Shown here one piece after another: positions 21,501-30,805 of a stretch of 64,000 nt of DNA (position 1 is its first letter; every line of letters begins with the position of its first letter). Source of the DNA: Dactylis glomerata (taxonomy: Eukaryota; Streptophyta; Magnoliopsida; Poales; Poaceae); assembly GCA_007115705.1 (NCBI GenBank), contig QXEO01001820.1, positions 124,001-188,000 on the forward strand, in the 5' to 3' direction. Both the position numbers and the translations under genes were made by a program. The notes below the pieces were generated by a model that saw only the letters and a program-made list of their open reading frames with translations, made no database searches and was not told the origin of the DNA.

Positions 21501-21838
21501 CTACCCTTCAACTCATTGTCCTTCAGACAAAGGAACTTAAGGTTAGCCCATTTGGCTTCATTGCTTAATAAGATCAGCGCAATAATAATATAGACTATCC
21601 TTACCAGGAGTTTCTCGAACTTCTTCACGTCGGGGTAATCCGTAACAAATTCCCCCGTCTCCCAGTCTAAGTAGTAGCGGGACCGGACATAGTTCCTAGT
21701 CTGTATATCCGCGATTTTTAGCCAGGGGTTTTCTTTGCCCAGACGTATCATCTCGGCATCCTCCTTGTCCCAAGTGGGCTGTTTTCCTCGGTAACCGCCG
21801 CTTCCGCAACGGTGAGCCCCTAGGTTCAATTCCCGCAT
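18524..21838 (-). pseudogene. tnpA-like: CACTA second ORF (tnpA-like, Transposase_24 / DUF8039 / Ulp1-like C-terminus)
   Basis: A multi-exon gene. The first open block (21838-20909) starts MRELNLGAHRCGSGG and YRGKQPTW, typical of the plant Transposase_24 (En/Spm) domain, followed by a coiled coil (EVQELKKKVESLEKIV). An 84-bp intron (20908-20825) leads to a DUF8039-like segment (ILLHVVEPGGKLMDVASG), a KEPAVAAAT repeat, a Pro-rich linker and a segment ending RYL. A TAG at 19265-19267 interrupts the frame. Further on, a 105-bp intron (19208-19104, donor GA|GTAAGT) leads to a C-terminal region resembling a Ulp1/C48 cysteine protease (CPKWSLAQYFDSS, then FPCIKQPDDSMKEAFYVLH). Family members usually have a Cys shortly after the QP motif; here that position seems to be Glu, so it is probably inactive. 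Coding sequence extends some 110 bp upstream of 21838 without an ATG, so the first exon is not defined. Confidence 0.7.
20325..20476 (-). repeat. KEPAVAAAT coding minisatellite in the tnpA-like gene
   Basis: Five units of 30 or 33 bp encode (T)LKEPAVAAAT or RKEPAVAAAT alternately. Every copy keeps the frame. Confidence 0.85.
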
Positions 21839-21848
21839 TTTCTTCCCC

Positions 21849-21950
21849 CAGGCGGTCCATTTTTTAGCCTCGTCAGTCTCTAAGGACGACTTGAATGCTT
21901 CGAAGTCTTCTCTAGAGAGTGTCCATTTTTTAGCCTCGTCAGTCTCTAAG
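21849..21950 (-). repeat. Direct repeat upstream of the tnpA-like frame
   Basis: A segment containing TCCATTTTTTAGCCTCGTCA and TCTCTAAG occurs at about 21856-21885 and 21927-21952, in the same frame. On the minus strand both encode LETDEAKKWT. It looks like a recent in-frame duplication of a coding segment. Confidence 0.75.
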
Positions 21951-21959
21951 TTACATTAT

Positions 21960-22204
21960 ACAAGGCATATTTGCATCAAAATTTATCTGCCATTTTGCAG
22001 AGTGTAAATCATGGTTTTTGACAGCAGTTCATTTTATGGCTGAAAAGAACATCATTTCTATGCATCCACGCCTACTAAGTACAAAAACTTGCTGCTAATC
22101 GATGATTGGCAATAAGGAATTACCCAATGCAAGTTAGCATAATTAACTCTAGGATGTCAGATAAGCTAATATATGTAGCTGAAATTCGAGAGACCATCCA
22201 TCTA
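21960..22204 (-). other. Probable leader intron or promoter-proximal region of the tnpA-like gene
   Basis: AT-rich, non-coding sequence between the tnpA-like coding part and the G/C-rich leader. On the minus strand a good donor (TCTAG|GTACGCGCC, near 22335) precedes it, so part of it may be a leader intron. Confidence 0.35.
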
Positions 22205-22315
22205 TTCTAATAGCGAGCAGGCGAGCAAGCGAGGAACATGATTCTTGTTCGATTCTAACAGCGAGCAGGCGAGCAAGCGAGGAACAGCGAGCAGGCGAGG
22301 AACAGCGAGTAGGCA
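22205..22315. repeat. 48-bp duplication rich in GCGAGCAGGCGAGCAAGCGA
   Basis: A block containing GCGAGCAGGCGAGCAAGCGA and GGAACA occurs at 22205-22238 and again at 22253-22287, followed by shorter variants of GCGAGCAGGCGAGGAACA to 22315. Confidence 0.7.
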
Positions 22316-22379
22316 AGCATCGGGAGAAGGGCGCGTACCTAGAATCGGGCGGGGAAGGTGGTGGAGATGGCGCCGCCGA

Positions 22380-22730
22380 ACAGACGGTGTCGCGGCGTGC
22401 TCCTCTGCAGGGGCGGCGGCGCGACGACGGGGAACCTCTTCTGCAGGGATGGCGGCACGACGTGCTCCTCTTCGGGGGCGGCGGGGCTCCTCCTCTGCAG
22501 GGATGGTGGCGTGCTCCTCTTCGGGGGCGGCAGCGCGACGTGCTCCTCTTCGGGGGCGGCGGGGCTCCTCCTCTTCGGGGGCGGCGGCGCGACGTGCTCC
22601 TCTTCGGGGGCGGCGGCGCGACGTGCTCCTCTTTGGGGGCGGCGGGGCTCCTCCTCTGCAGGGACGGCGGCGGGCTCCTCTTTGGGGGCGGCGCCTCTTC
22701 GGGGGCGGCGGGGGTGGAGCGAGGAGTCGA
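22380..22730. repeat. G/C-rich minisatellite in the CACTA leader
   Basis: About ten variants of GACGTGCTCCTCTTCGGGGG followed by CGGCGG occur here (unit roughly 30-33 bp, some shortened). On both strands this leaves long open frames that are purely repeat-driven. Position and minus-strand sense suggest it belongs to the 5' untranslated exon of the tnpA-like gene. Confidence 0.75.
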
Positions 22731-22836
22731 TCTCCGGCGGCTATCTAGGGTTTGCGGTGGCTATCTAGCGAGGAACAGAGAGAGAAGCAGTGCGCAGGGG
22801 AGGGGATCGATCCGCAGTTTTACTAAGTGTCAAAAT

Positions 22837-22921
22837 TCTGTGGCGCATCTAATGGTGGGATGCGCCACAGAATTAGAGAATTCTGTGGCGCATCCCACTA
22901 ATAGATGCGCCACAGAATTTA
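22837..22921. repeat. Internal copy of the CACTA subterminal repeat
   Basis: Two facing pairs of ATTCTGTGGCGCATC / GATGCGCCACAGAAT lie in the middle of the element, between the two large genes and next to the probable tnpA-like promoter. The same motif otherwise occurs only at the element's ends. Confidence 0.85.
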
Positions 22922-22950
22922 TTTCCTTTTTTTTTCTAAAAATTCTATGT

Positions 22951-23104
22951 ATGCACTCCCTCTGTTTCAATGAATAAGGCTTATATTTTTTCTAAAAATT
23001 CAAAGAACCTGAAGTTTGACCAAATTTTCATATGATGTCTATATAATATTATAGTTGTCGATAGTTTCTAAAAATATAAGCCTTATGCTTTGGAATGTGC
23101 ATAC
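22951..23104. mobile_element. Stowaway-like MITE inside the CACTA element
   Basis: The left end has CTCCCTCTGTTTCAATGAAT and AAGGCTTATA; the right end has TATAAGCCTTATG and AATGTGCATA as the inverted counterpart. The outer bases (ATGCA...TGCAT) and the interior with GAAGTTTGACCAAAT are typical of the Stowaway/mariner-derived repeats of grasses. About 150 bp, with imperfect ends. Confidence 0.55.
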
Positions 23105-23163
23105 ACAAAAAAGTCTCGATCACACACACCAAAAAAATCTTCTCCGTCCGGTTCTGAGCTAGC

Positions 23164-26100
23164 TTAGCGTTTCTTGCCCTTCTTGTTGGCGGTTGAATAC
23201 TTTATGCCGGCCACCTTGAGATTTCTTCGTGTGAACGGACAACCTTTAGTAGGTAGGGAGGTCTTCCTTCTTACTTTACTAGTAGTAGGCATGTCGAAGT
23301 GCTTGTCGAATTCCTCCTCGATCTTCGGGTCACCGTTCTTGTCCAAGTCTTCCTCGTTTGCGTCTCCTTCCATTCCTATGATGCTCCTCTTGCCCCTCCT
23401 CACGACAACACGGCTAGGCCTCGACGGGTCGGTGATGAAGAAGCATTGGTCAACTTGGCTACCGAGTACCCATGGCTCATTTTTCGCGGATGCGTTCTTC
23501 GATTTGGCATCCGGTATAACCATGGTGGTGAAATATCGGCCTTCTTTTTCGACCTTCTTGGCCCATCTCACACGGAACATTGGCACCGTCTCTCCACAGT
23601 AATTGAGCTCCCATATCTCCTCGATCCTTCCGAAAAATCTTTCCTTGATACTAGTCTCGTCATCGGCGTATGATAGCATAGTTACTCCTGAGTTTTGATT
23701 TTCACTATTTCTATCCTTTTCCTCGGTGTAGAATCTGTAACCGTTGATGTCGTACCCCTGATAGGTCCTTACGTTATGCCCGGGGCCCTGTGATAAGGTG
23801 TATATGAGTTTTTCATCTTCGGTAGAAGGCCTTCTGCTCTGTGCTTGAAGTAGTTGACTTTGCTTAAACCAAAGCGTGAAGCTGGAGTTGTGCTCTTTGG
23901 TTACGTCTCCCATCTTCCTTGGCCGGCCCATATCGATGTAATTCTGCTCGATTATGCTTTTGTGCTCTTGCACAAAAGGTTCGACCAATTTTAAGTGTTG
24001 TAGCGCGACCCGGTGAGCCCTTTCAAAGTCGTCGCGTCGATTGACAATGCCCACATGGACTGAGCGGTACCCCTCGCGGTGACCGACTCCAGCGAGCCTG
24101 CCGAGGTGCGTCCTGGTGGGCAGACCAACATGATCCTGGTCGTCCTCGGTGCTTAGATAATTCTGGCAGAAGGAGATGCACTCGTAGGTTAGGAACCCCT
24201 TGGCCATGCTTGCGTCTGGACGGGCCCTATTGCGAACGTATCCTTTCATGACACAGTTCTGCCTTTCGAAAGGCATCATGTTGTGGAGGAACGTCGGGCC
24301 GAGCTGCCTGATGTCATCAACGACATGGAGAAGGAGATGGACGCATATATCACAGAATGCGGGCGGGAAGTAAATCTCGAGCTCACATAGTATCACCACG
24401 ATCTCATCCTGTAGCATCTTGAGCTGCCTCACGCCGATCGACTTCCTGGTGATAACGTCAAAGAAGTTGCAAAGGCCAAACAGCGTATCACGGACGTGCT
24501 CGTCCATTATCCCTCGGATCGCAACGGGAAGTATCTGCGTCATGAGCACGTGACAATCGTGAGACTTCATCCCGGTGAACCTCTTCTTTGCTACGTCTAG
24601 ATATCTGCTTATACTCCCCGAGTAACCGTGCGGAAGTTTCACTCGTAGGAGGCACCTAAAAAACTGCTCGAGCTCCTCCGGACTCATTGTGAAGCAGGCA
24701 GCGGGAAGCACCACCGTGTTCTTCTTAGCCCTTTTGTGGAGACGTTGAGTCCCTTCCGTCTGATCATCATCATCATCGTCGTCGTTGTCATCAGTATCGG
24801 GGGCTTGAAGAGATTTTCTGATGCCAAAATGTTTCAGATCGTATCTTGCTTTCGGCCCATCCTTGGACTTTTCCGAGTTGCAAAGAGTGCCAAGCAGACT
24901 CTCGGTAACGTTCTTCGTAATGTGCATGACATCGAGGCTGTGGGGCGTGTGGAGGACCTTCCAGTACTCCAAGTCGTGGAAAATAGACCTCGCTTTCCAT
25001 ACACCGAGCAGCGGCTCTGGCTTCAGTCGCTTCTTTCCCGGCGCTGGGCACTCCTTCCAATTTTTTAGAAGATTGTCGATTTCTGCACCGCTCCTCTGTC
25101 GCGGGGGTCCATCGGGCTCATCTTTACCATTGAACAGATCAGCGCGTTTTCTCCACGGGTGATCCAAGCGAAGCCACCTTCGAGCACCTGGGTACACGGT
25201 TTTCGAGGACCCGGGATCCCTTGGTAGCTGTAGATGCGGGGTCACGTCCATGCACTTCACACAGCCACATAATCCGTGGCTGACCTGGGCAGATACGTAT
25301 GCGCAACCAGGATAGTCCATGACCGTCGTGATCAACGCGGCTCTCATATCGAAATAAGTTCTACTGTAGGCATCCCACGTACGGGGTGGCGTCTTCCACA
25401 ACGTGTCTAACTCCTCTTTCAGCAACCCGAGATACAAATGCATGTCGACACCTGGTTGTTTCGGCCCCTGAATGAGAATACTCAGGTGTATATACCTTTG
25501 CTTGGTGCACAGCCACGGGGGTAGGTTGTAAGGCCATACAAACACAGGCCAGGTGCTATGCGTGCTACTCTGGTTGCCGAACAGATTGAGTCCATCGGTG
25601 CTCATACCCAGCCTGATGTTCCTTCCGTCGCCCCCGAACCTAGGGAAGGCAATGTCCAATGCTTCCCACTGGCCAGCGTCTGAAGGGTGTGTCAACATAT
25701 AGCCCATCTCTGGATCTTCTTCGGGCTTCTCCCTTTCCACGTGCCATTGCATGAGCTTTGCTTCCTTAGGGTCCACGAAATACCGCTGCAGACGGGGAGT
25801 GATAGGAAAGTACCATACCACTTTTCGAGGTACCTTCTTGTTCCCAACCTTGTACCGTCCGTGGCCGCACACAGGACATGTGGTCATGTCCTTGTACTCC
25901 CCCCGATAAATCACGCAATCATTGATGCAGGCGTGGTATGTTTCGTACGGTAGGTCAAGAGGGCACACAACTTTCTTGGCCTCCTCGATACTACTTGGCA
26001 ATGTGTTCCCCTCTGGGAGACGATCGTGCCAGAATTTCATGTTCTTGCTGAAGCTGGAATCGGTCCATTTGTTCTGCGTCTTCATCTGCAGACAATCAAG

Positions 26101-26637
26101 TGTTACATGCAAGCGCATATCCTACGGACGGCACCCAGGAAATATCGGAGTCATCCCGTCTTTCTCCATTTGTGCCAGCTTGGCTCTCTCTCTGGCTGCA
26201 GCTCTGTCGTTGCTCGTCTCATGGAGGAGCAGATCTTGAACATGAGAGTCCCGCAAGGCCAAAGTTAGCGGAGTCGCGCCAGAATCTTCTTCTTCATCAT
26301 GATCTTCTCCGCCGGTAACTTCTACTTCATGATGATCTTCTCCGCCGACTTCTTCTTCATGATGATATTCTCCACCGACATGTGGTGCTTCGTCATCTCG
26401 CTCGCCACCATGGTCTTCATGCGCACCATTTGTTGGGGCCGGCCACGCCTGGTTGTCCTGCATGAAACCGCGCCTCAGCAGGTGCTCCTCCAGTTGTCCG
26501 GAATCAGGGTTGATCCAGCGCTCGAGTTTGCATGATCGACACGGACATCTTATCTGGCGCCTATTGTTCCGAATCATGTCCTCCTTCGCGTCTTTCTTGT
26601 ATCTACTAATTCGAGCGGAACTCATCGAGAGGACCAT
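23164..26637 (-). pseudogene. tnpD: CACTA transposase tnpD (Transposase_21 family), one in-frame stop
   Basis: The catalytic transposase of the CACTA element reads from ATG 26635-26637 (MVLSMSSARISR) to the stop at 23164, 1157 codons. The start lies just inside a splice acceptor (ATTTGCAG|ACAACC), so a leader intron is likely. The order is: transposase-associated domain (about 20-70, CPCRSCKLERWINP and HLLRRGFM), an acidic His/Glu repeat, a Transposase_21 core (MSTDGLNLFGN, GPKQPGVDMHLYL, LDVMHITKNV), a DUF4218-like region (RQLGPTFLHNMMPFERQNC) and a DUF4216-like C-terminus (VRWAKKVEKEGRYFT). A single TAG at 26122-26124 interrupts the frame after FPGCRP; relatives have Gln here to my recollection. 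The rest (984 aa after the stop) is fully open. A 40-nt intron that would skip the stop is too short to be plausible. Confidence 0.85.
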
Positions 26638-27179
26638 GGTTGTCTGCAAATGGTACACATAGAGCTGAAAATTACAACCGCAACACATGCACACACATGC
26701 ATGGAACTCTCCTAAAGGTATATACATAGAACGGAAAAATTCGGCATGACCTCTCCTAAAGGTAGGACGTATGGGTAGTACAAAAATTTGCCGAAACGGA
26801 AATGAATCAACGTCTCGACAAACATCCATGCACCACACCGGCACACACACAATCGCTTCACGTGCAACAATCATCCATACACAAGATCGACATGCGCATG
26901 CATGTCCCCTCCAAATACTCACCTTGTAGATTCGATACCGAGAAGAGACCGCGATCGATGAGTTGGAGAGGAGGAGAGAGTATGGAGAGGCTTCTCCTCA
27001 CCGCCAATTATGTATCAACCAAAGTAAGTACAATAAGTACCAAAGAAAGTGAAAACTATGGTCAAAATGGGATGAGAGGGAAGGGAGCTAGAGCTAGATC
27101 TAGATGGAGGAGAGGAAGATGAATGGCTTGGGAGTGTGGGAGGTGTGGTAGGTTGGCACTTTAAAGGTGTGGGACGAGC
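26638..27179 (-). other. Leader and promoter region of tnpD
   Basis: Non-coding on inspection. It holds the probable leader intron next to the tnpD start and an AGATCTAGCTCT-rich stretch (27086-27110) before the right subterminal array begins. No clear TATA box was chosen. Confidence 0.4.
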
Positions 27180-27515
27180 TAATTCTGTGGCGCATCTGGT
27201 CAAGTGCTCCACAGAATTCCACTAATTCTGTGGAGCACCAGACCTGATGCGCCACAGAATGTTCTAATTCTGTGGCGCACCAGACTAGATGCGCCACAGA
27301 ATGTACTAATTCTGTGGCGCATCACACCAGGTGCGCCACAGAATTAGTGGAACCAATGATTGGGGCTGGCAGGGAGTGGGCCCCACCAAAATTCTGTGGC
27401 GCATGGCCTTCTGGTGCGCCACAGAAATGCTGTATTTTTGTGGCGCACCCTGCTTGGTGCGCCACAGAATTATTTTCTGTGGCGCACTGCTGGCTAGTGC
27501 GCCACAGAATTGCAT
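27180..27515. repeat. Right subterminal repeat array of the CACTA element
   Basis: About twelve copies of ATTCTGTGGCGCAYC or its reverse complement, arranged as at least six facing pairs. Several short open frames here are shadows of the repeat. Confidence 0.85.
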
Positions 27516-27546
27516 CCCACCTATAAGGGTTTTCCTACTAGTGTAT

Positions 27547-30308
27547 TAACAACTTAAATCTATTTTCCTAAATAATTTTTAAGTACTAAACTTTAGGAAA
27601 AATCTTGAATATATAAAAACTTGTGTATTAGAGTTATTACTTAATTCTAAGTTATTTTCATCCATTGTTTTATTAAGAGGTAAGTTAAAAATCTTTAATC
27701 ACCAAAAATTTGGATTGCACCCTGAAAATCTAGGAACAAAAATACTAGGCTTTCTAAATTATTTTTGGATACTAATAGAACCCTACAATGAACTTCCAGT
27801 GCAATAACACCTTAAGTGATATGATCTTCAAAAGTAATTCTTTTGAAGTACATATAACTTAAGTTCTACCATTATTTTCTTTAGTACTAAAACTAATAAC
27901 TACCTTAGTGTGCTAATCTAGCCATACTTCCTAATTCAACCATGAGTGGTTAGTTTGTGATTCTATTTCAACATGGTATACCTTAGTCAACACCATTTGC
28001 AACACCTTTGTTGCAACTTCAAAACTGTTACCTTCCTGACCTCACCTAATCACCATTCCTTTAAGTAATAAAAATGTCCATTAAGAAATATGTTCTTTAA
28101 AAAATTATTGTTTTAAAGAATAGATCAAACAAGCATCACACCCATTCTTATGCCTTGATCTAAATAACTACCTATGCATGATAAGAATGTTGTGTCAATT
28201 ATAGAAACAACTATACATGGTAACTGCAATGTCAAACTACTTTGAATGATCATGTTCAACTAATACTCTACTAGTAGTAGATGAATTTTAACTTGTTTGC
28301 TTAATATGTTTCACCTAAGAACTGCTCCTTGATTGTGATAGACTCATGATAAACCCTAGAAAACTAGACCTTATTTGTAGAACTTTTATTTGTTTAGAAA
28401 CATGTTCTTCAAATATTATTCTTTCAAGAAACATTGAAAGTAAGTAACAAACCATTCCATTAAGCTTGAACATAAATAACTCTCTTTTGTGTTAAGATTA
28501 TTGTCAACCCTAAAACTAACTAGGTACTCTCATCAAATATGCATTACCTCAACTTTGCTTGTTCATAACCAACTACTTGATTGCTAATAATAAAATACCA
28601 CTTAATAGTGTTACTTTCAAGACTTCACCTATTGCTATACCCATCTTTTGCAATAAATTCTGCTTTAAGCTTTATTCTATTACTGATGAAGGATAGTCAA
28701 CTAATCTAAAACCCTTAACAACCTTGTTGTGGAGTCAATCTAAAAGTGCAACTCATTATAAGGAAGTCATCACAACCTTATATACTAAACCATCGGGGTT
28801 AGGTTACGCTTAGAACGGTGCATAGCATATATGATGCATATCATGCTGCAGTTTTTTTGACATCATCTTTACCAGATGATGGTGCTATTTCAGTATTTGG
28901 ATTTCTTTCGTATCGAAGACCTTGACTCGCATAATCTTGAAGTCAAAAAGGCAAGCTCACTCTTACTCATATCTCTTGATTATCTTTATCAAATTACTTG
29001 CAAATATACCTATGGTATTACTACTGCATCAAAAAGCAAAAGGTTCTCCTTTTATAATTAATATGACTAGCTGGTTAGCGACCCGAGTGGTGGTAACCTA
29101 GGATGGCTGGCAGGTGGAACCACGGTAAGATTGTTGGGGTGGAGATTCCACTTGCACGGGAAAGTAAACCCTAGGAATAATAACCAATGCCATAGTTATT
29201 CTTGCGCCGTAAAATCCGTGTCGTCCAGGAGACTTGGAATGGGACGGGAAAGTCATCTGTATCTTCTCTCATTCGCATGTCAATGGACACTCAGCTACCG
29301 TTCGCCGAATGTCTTGCGGGAATACGTGCACATGGGTGGGACCCCTTAGTGCCCACGACCACTGGTGTCTATGATGGTCCGCAAGAGGCGCCTAGGTACT
29401 TAATCATTGGGGGTGAATATCAGGGGCTAAACCTGCTTTGCGTGAATTGGGTGGGCATGCGTTGTGTGGAGAAGGCAGTGAATGGCTTAGATCAATGACT
29501 GGGCCGCACACCAAGGAAGTCTGGACGAGCAAGCTACTCAGTTGTGCAACAAGGCTTTGATCTCTTTTGGAAGGACACACCTCTGCAGAGTGTAAAAGGA
29601 TGTGACATGTTACCCCTTGTTCCAGGAAGGAGCTGCGAATACTGCAGGAAAGGTGCTCTCAAGGCACTAGTACCCTGTGTTGGCTATCGGGCATAGTTTT
29701 TAGAATAAAAGCAACCTCCTGAAGAAATATTTACAAAAACTTGCATTGCCGAATGATTCTTGGGTCTAAGGCTGTAGTTAGTGCATCAAACACCTTATAC
29801 TCTATATGAACTTGCTAGGTAACGCTCGTTACTCACCCCACTCCCTCGTAACCCTTGCTTAGATTTGAAGCAACTCAAGGAGGCAACCTCAAGACACTAA
29901 AGATGAAGCATTCTACCAACATCAGAATTATCATTGGAGTCTTCAACTATACCAAAGCTTGGTGGAAAACTAGCATAGGAATAGTAGGGAATTAATTCCC
30001 TAATCCTAGAACCTAAGTAGCCGGGTTATCTCTGTAGCTAACCAACTGCATTAGTGGTAGTCATAGTCTTCTTTTGGTCTTCATTGTATTCTTTCTCGAT
30101 TGTAGTCGCCAGGACTAAACCTCTACCTGTTGAGGAGGTTCTGAAGATCTTGTGTATGCTGAATATTGTAATCCTATAGACATACCGTGGACCTGCGATA
30201 TTACTATTGTACCACTCTGATGGATGTAATACTAGTGAGACAATGTTTCATTAGTGTTATGTCAACGACTTGCATACTACACATACAGTGGTATGCTGGG
30301 TCACCGCA
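27547..30308 (+). mobile_element. Last segment of the 6739-30308 solo-LTR-like element
   Basis: Continues from 17527 after removal of the CACTA element. The first 1.3 kb is AT-rich; from 29070 it is of average composition (GGATGGCTGGCAGGTGGAAC region) and without a recognisable protein. It ends TCACCGCA at 30308, next to the target duplication. No polypurine tract or primer site was found. Confidence 0.5.
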
Positions 30309-30313
30309 TGGGA

Positions 30314-30790
30314 AGAGCTTCTAGACCCTCCCGATCTTGCGTCAACGATGGCGGTGGCTTATAGTATGTTTCGTGGAAAATTTATCGGGTCCTTATGGTT
30401 TTTCCGTCGATGGGAATATATAGGCGGAAGGGCGGCGTCAGGAGGTGGGCCAGGTGGCCCCACCACCTGGTGGCGCGGGCCAGGGGCTGGCTGTGCCACC
30501 CTATGGTGTGGCTGGCCCCTGGCCCCCCCATCTCTGCTTTGGACTCTGTCTCGTGTCGAGAAAAATAGGAACTTTGGCTTTTGTTTCTTCCAATTCTGAG
30601 AATATTTCCTATGTAGCTTTTCTAAAACACGAAAATAGCAGAAAACAGGGAACTAACACTATGGCATCTCGTTAATAGGTTATTTCCAGAAAATGCATAA
30701 AAACGCCACGAAGTGTAACAAAACATAAAGCAAATGGTGCATAAACAAGCATGGAGCATCAAAAATTATAGACACGTTTGAGACGTATCA
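30314..30790 (-). mobile_element. E1 3' LTR, proximal part (U3 start)
   Basis: Minus-strand LTR start TGATACGTCTCAAACG at 30790, reading left into the 5598-6738 part. A TATATA-type box lies near 30417. It is collinear with 43475-44302 and with the starts of the other LTRs. Confidence 0.8.
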
Positions 30791-30805
30791 AGCATCCCCA
30801 AGCTT
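30791..30805 (-). other. E1 polypurine tract
   Basis: The minus strand reads AAGCTTGGGGATGCT immediately before the LTR start TGATACG. Confidence 0.7.

Larger units (their letters stand above)
17528..27543 (-). mobile_element. Full-length CACTA (En/Spm) transposon, 10.0 kb
   Basis: It begins CACTAGTAGGGAAAACC and ends with the reverse complement of CACTAGTAGGAAAACCC, flanked by the 3-bp target duplication TAT (17525-17527 and 27544-27546). Both ends carry arrays of an ATTCTGTGGCGCA motif in both orientations, the subterminal transposase-binding type of repeat. Two large genes, tnpD (23164-26637) and a tnpA-like gene (18524-21838), plus a small third ORF (18053-18289), all read on the minus strand. 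Each carries an in-frame stop, so the element is probably no longer autonomous, but its structure is complete. Confidence 0.9.
6739..30308 (+). mobile_element. Nested insert: probable gypsy-type solo LTR (about 5.8 kb) carrying further inserts
   Basis: The insert begins TGTAATATCCCAGG and ends TCACCGCA. It is flanked by CGGGA (6734-6738) and TGGGA (30309-30313), a 5-bp target duplication with one change, and it separates two halves of the E1 LTR that join smoothly when it is removed. After subtracting the Mutator, LTR-like and CACTA inserts, four segments remain (6739-7109, 12221-13598, 16213-17527, 27547-30308), together about 5.8 kb. I saw no second copy of its start, no primer site, no polypurine tract and no coding region, so a very long solo LTR is the simplest reading. 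An internally deleted or LARD-like element is the alternative. Confidence 0.6.

Noticed and set aside
22245..22977. Long overlapping plus-strand frames rich in Arg/Gly/Ala/Ser
   Set aside because: All come from the G/C-rich repeat array read in different frames, opposite to the transposon genes.
26122..26126. A short intron removing the tnpD stop
   Set aside because: Donor and acceptor exist (CC|GTAGGATATG and TGTCTGCAG) but would bound about 40 nt, below plant intron size, and the segment itself encodes conserved tnpD residues.
17545..27515. Regularly spaced short repeats that resemble a CRISPR array
   Set aside because: The repeats occur in both orientations, cluster at the two ends of a CACTA element inside TAT duplications, and the context is a plant genome. 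They are subterminal repeats.
6739..30308. Assignment of the long insert to the Sukkula LARD family
   Set aside because: The length class fits, but the start TGTAATATCCCAGG does not match the Sukkula LTR start as I remember it, so no family name is given.
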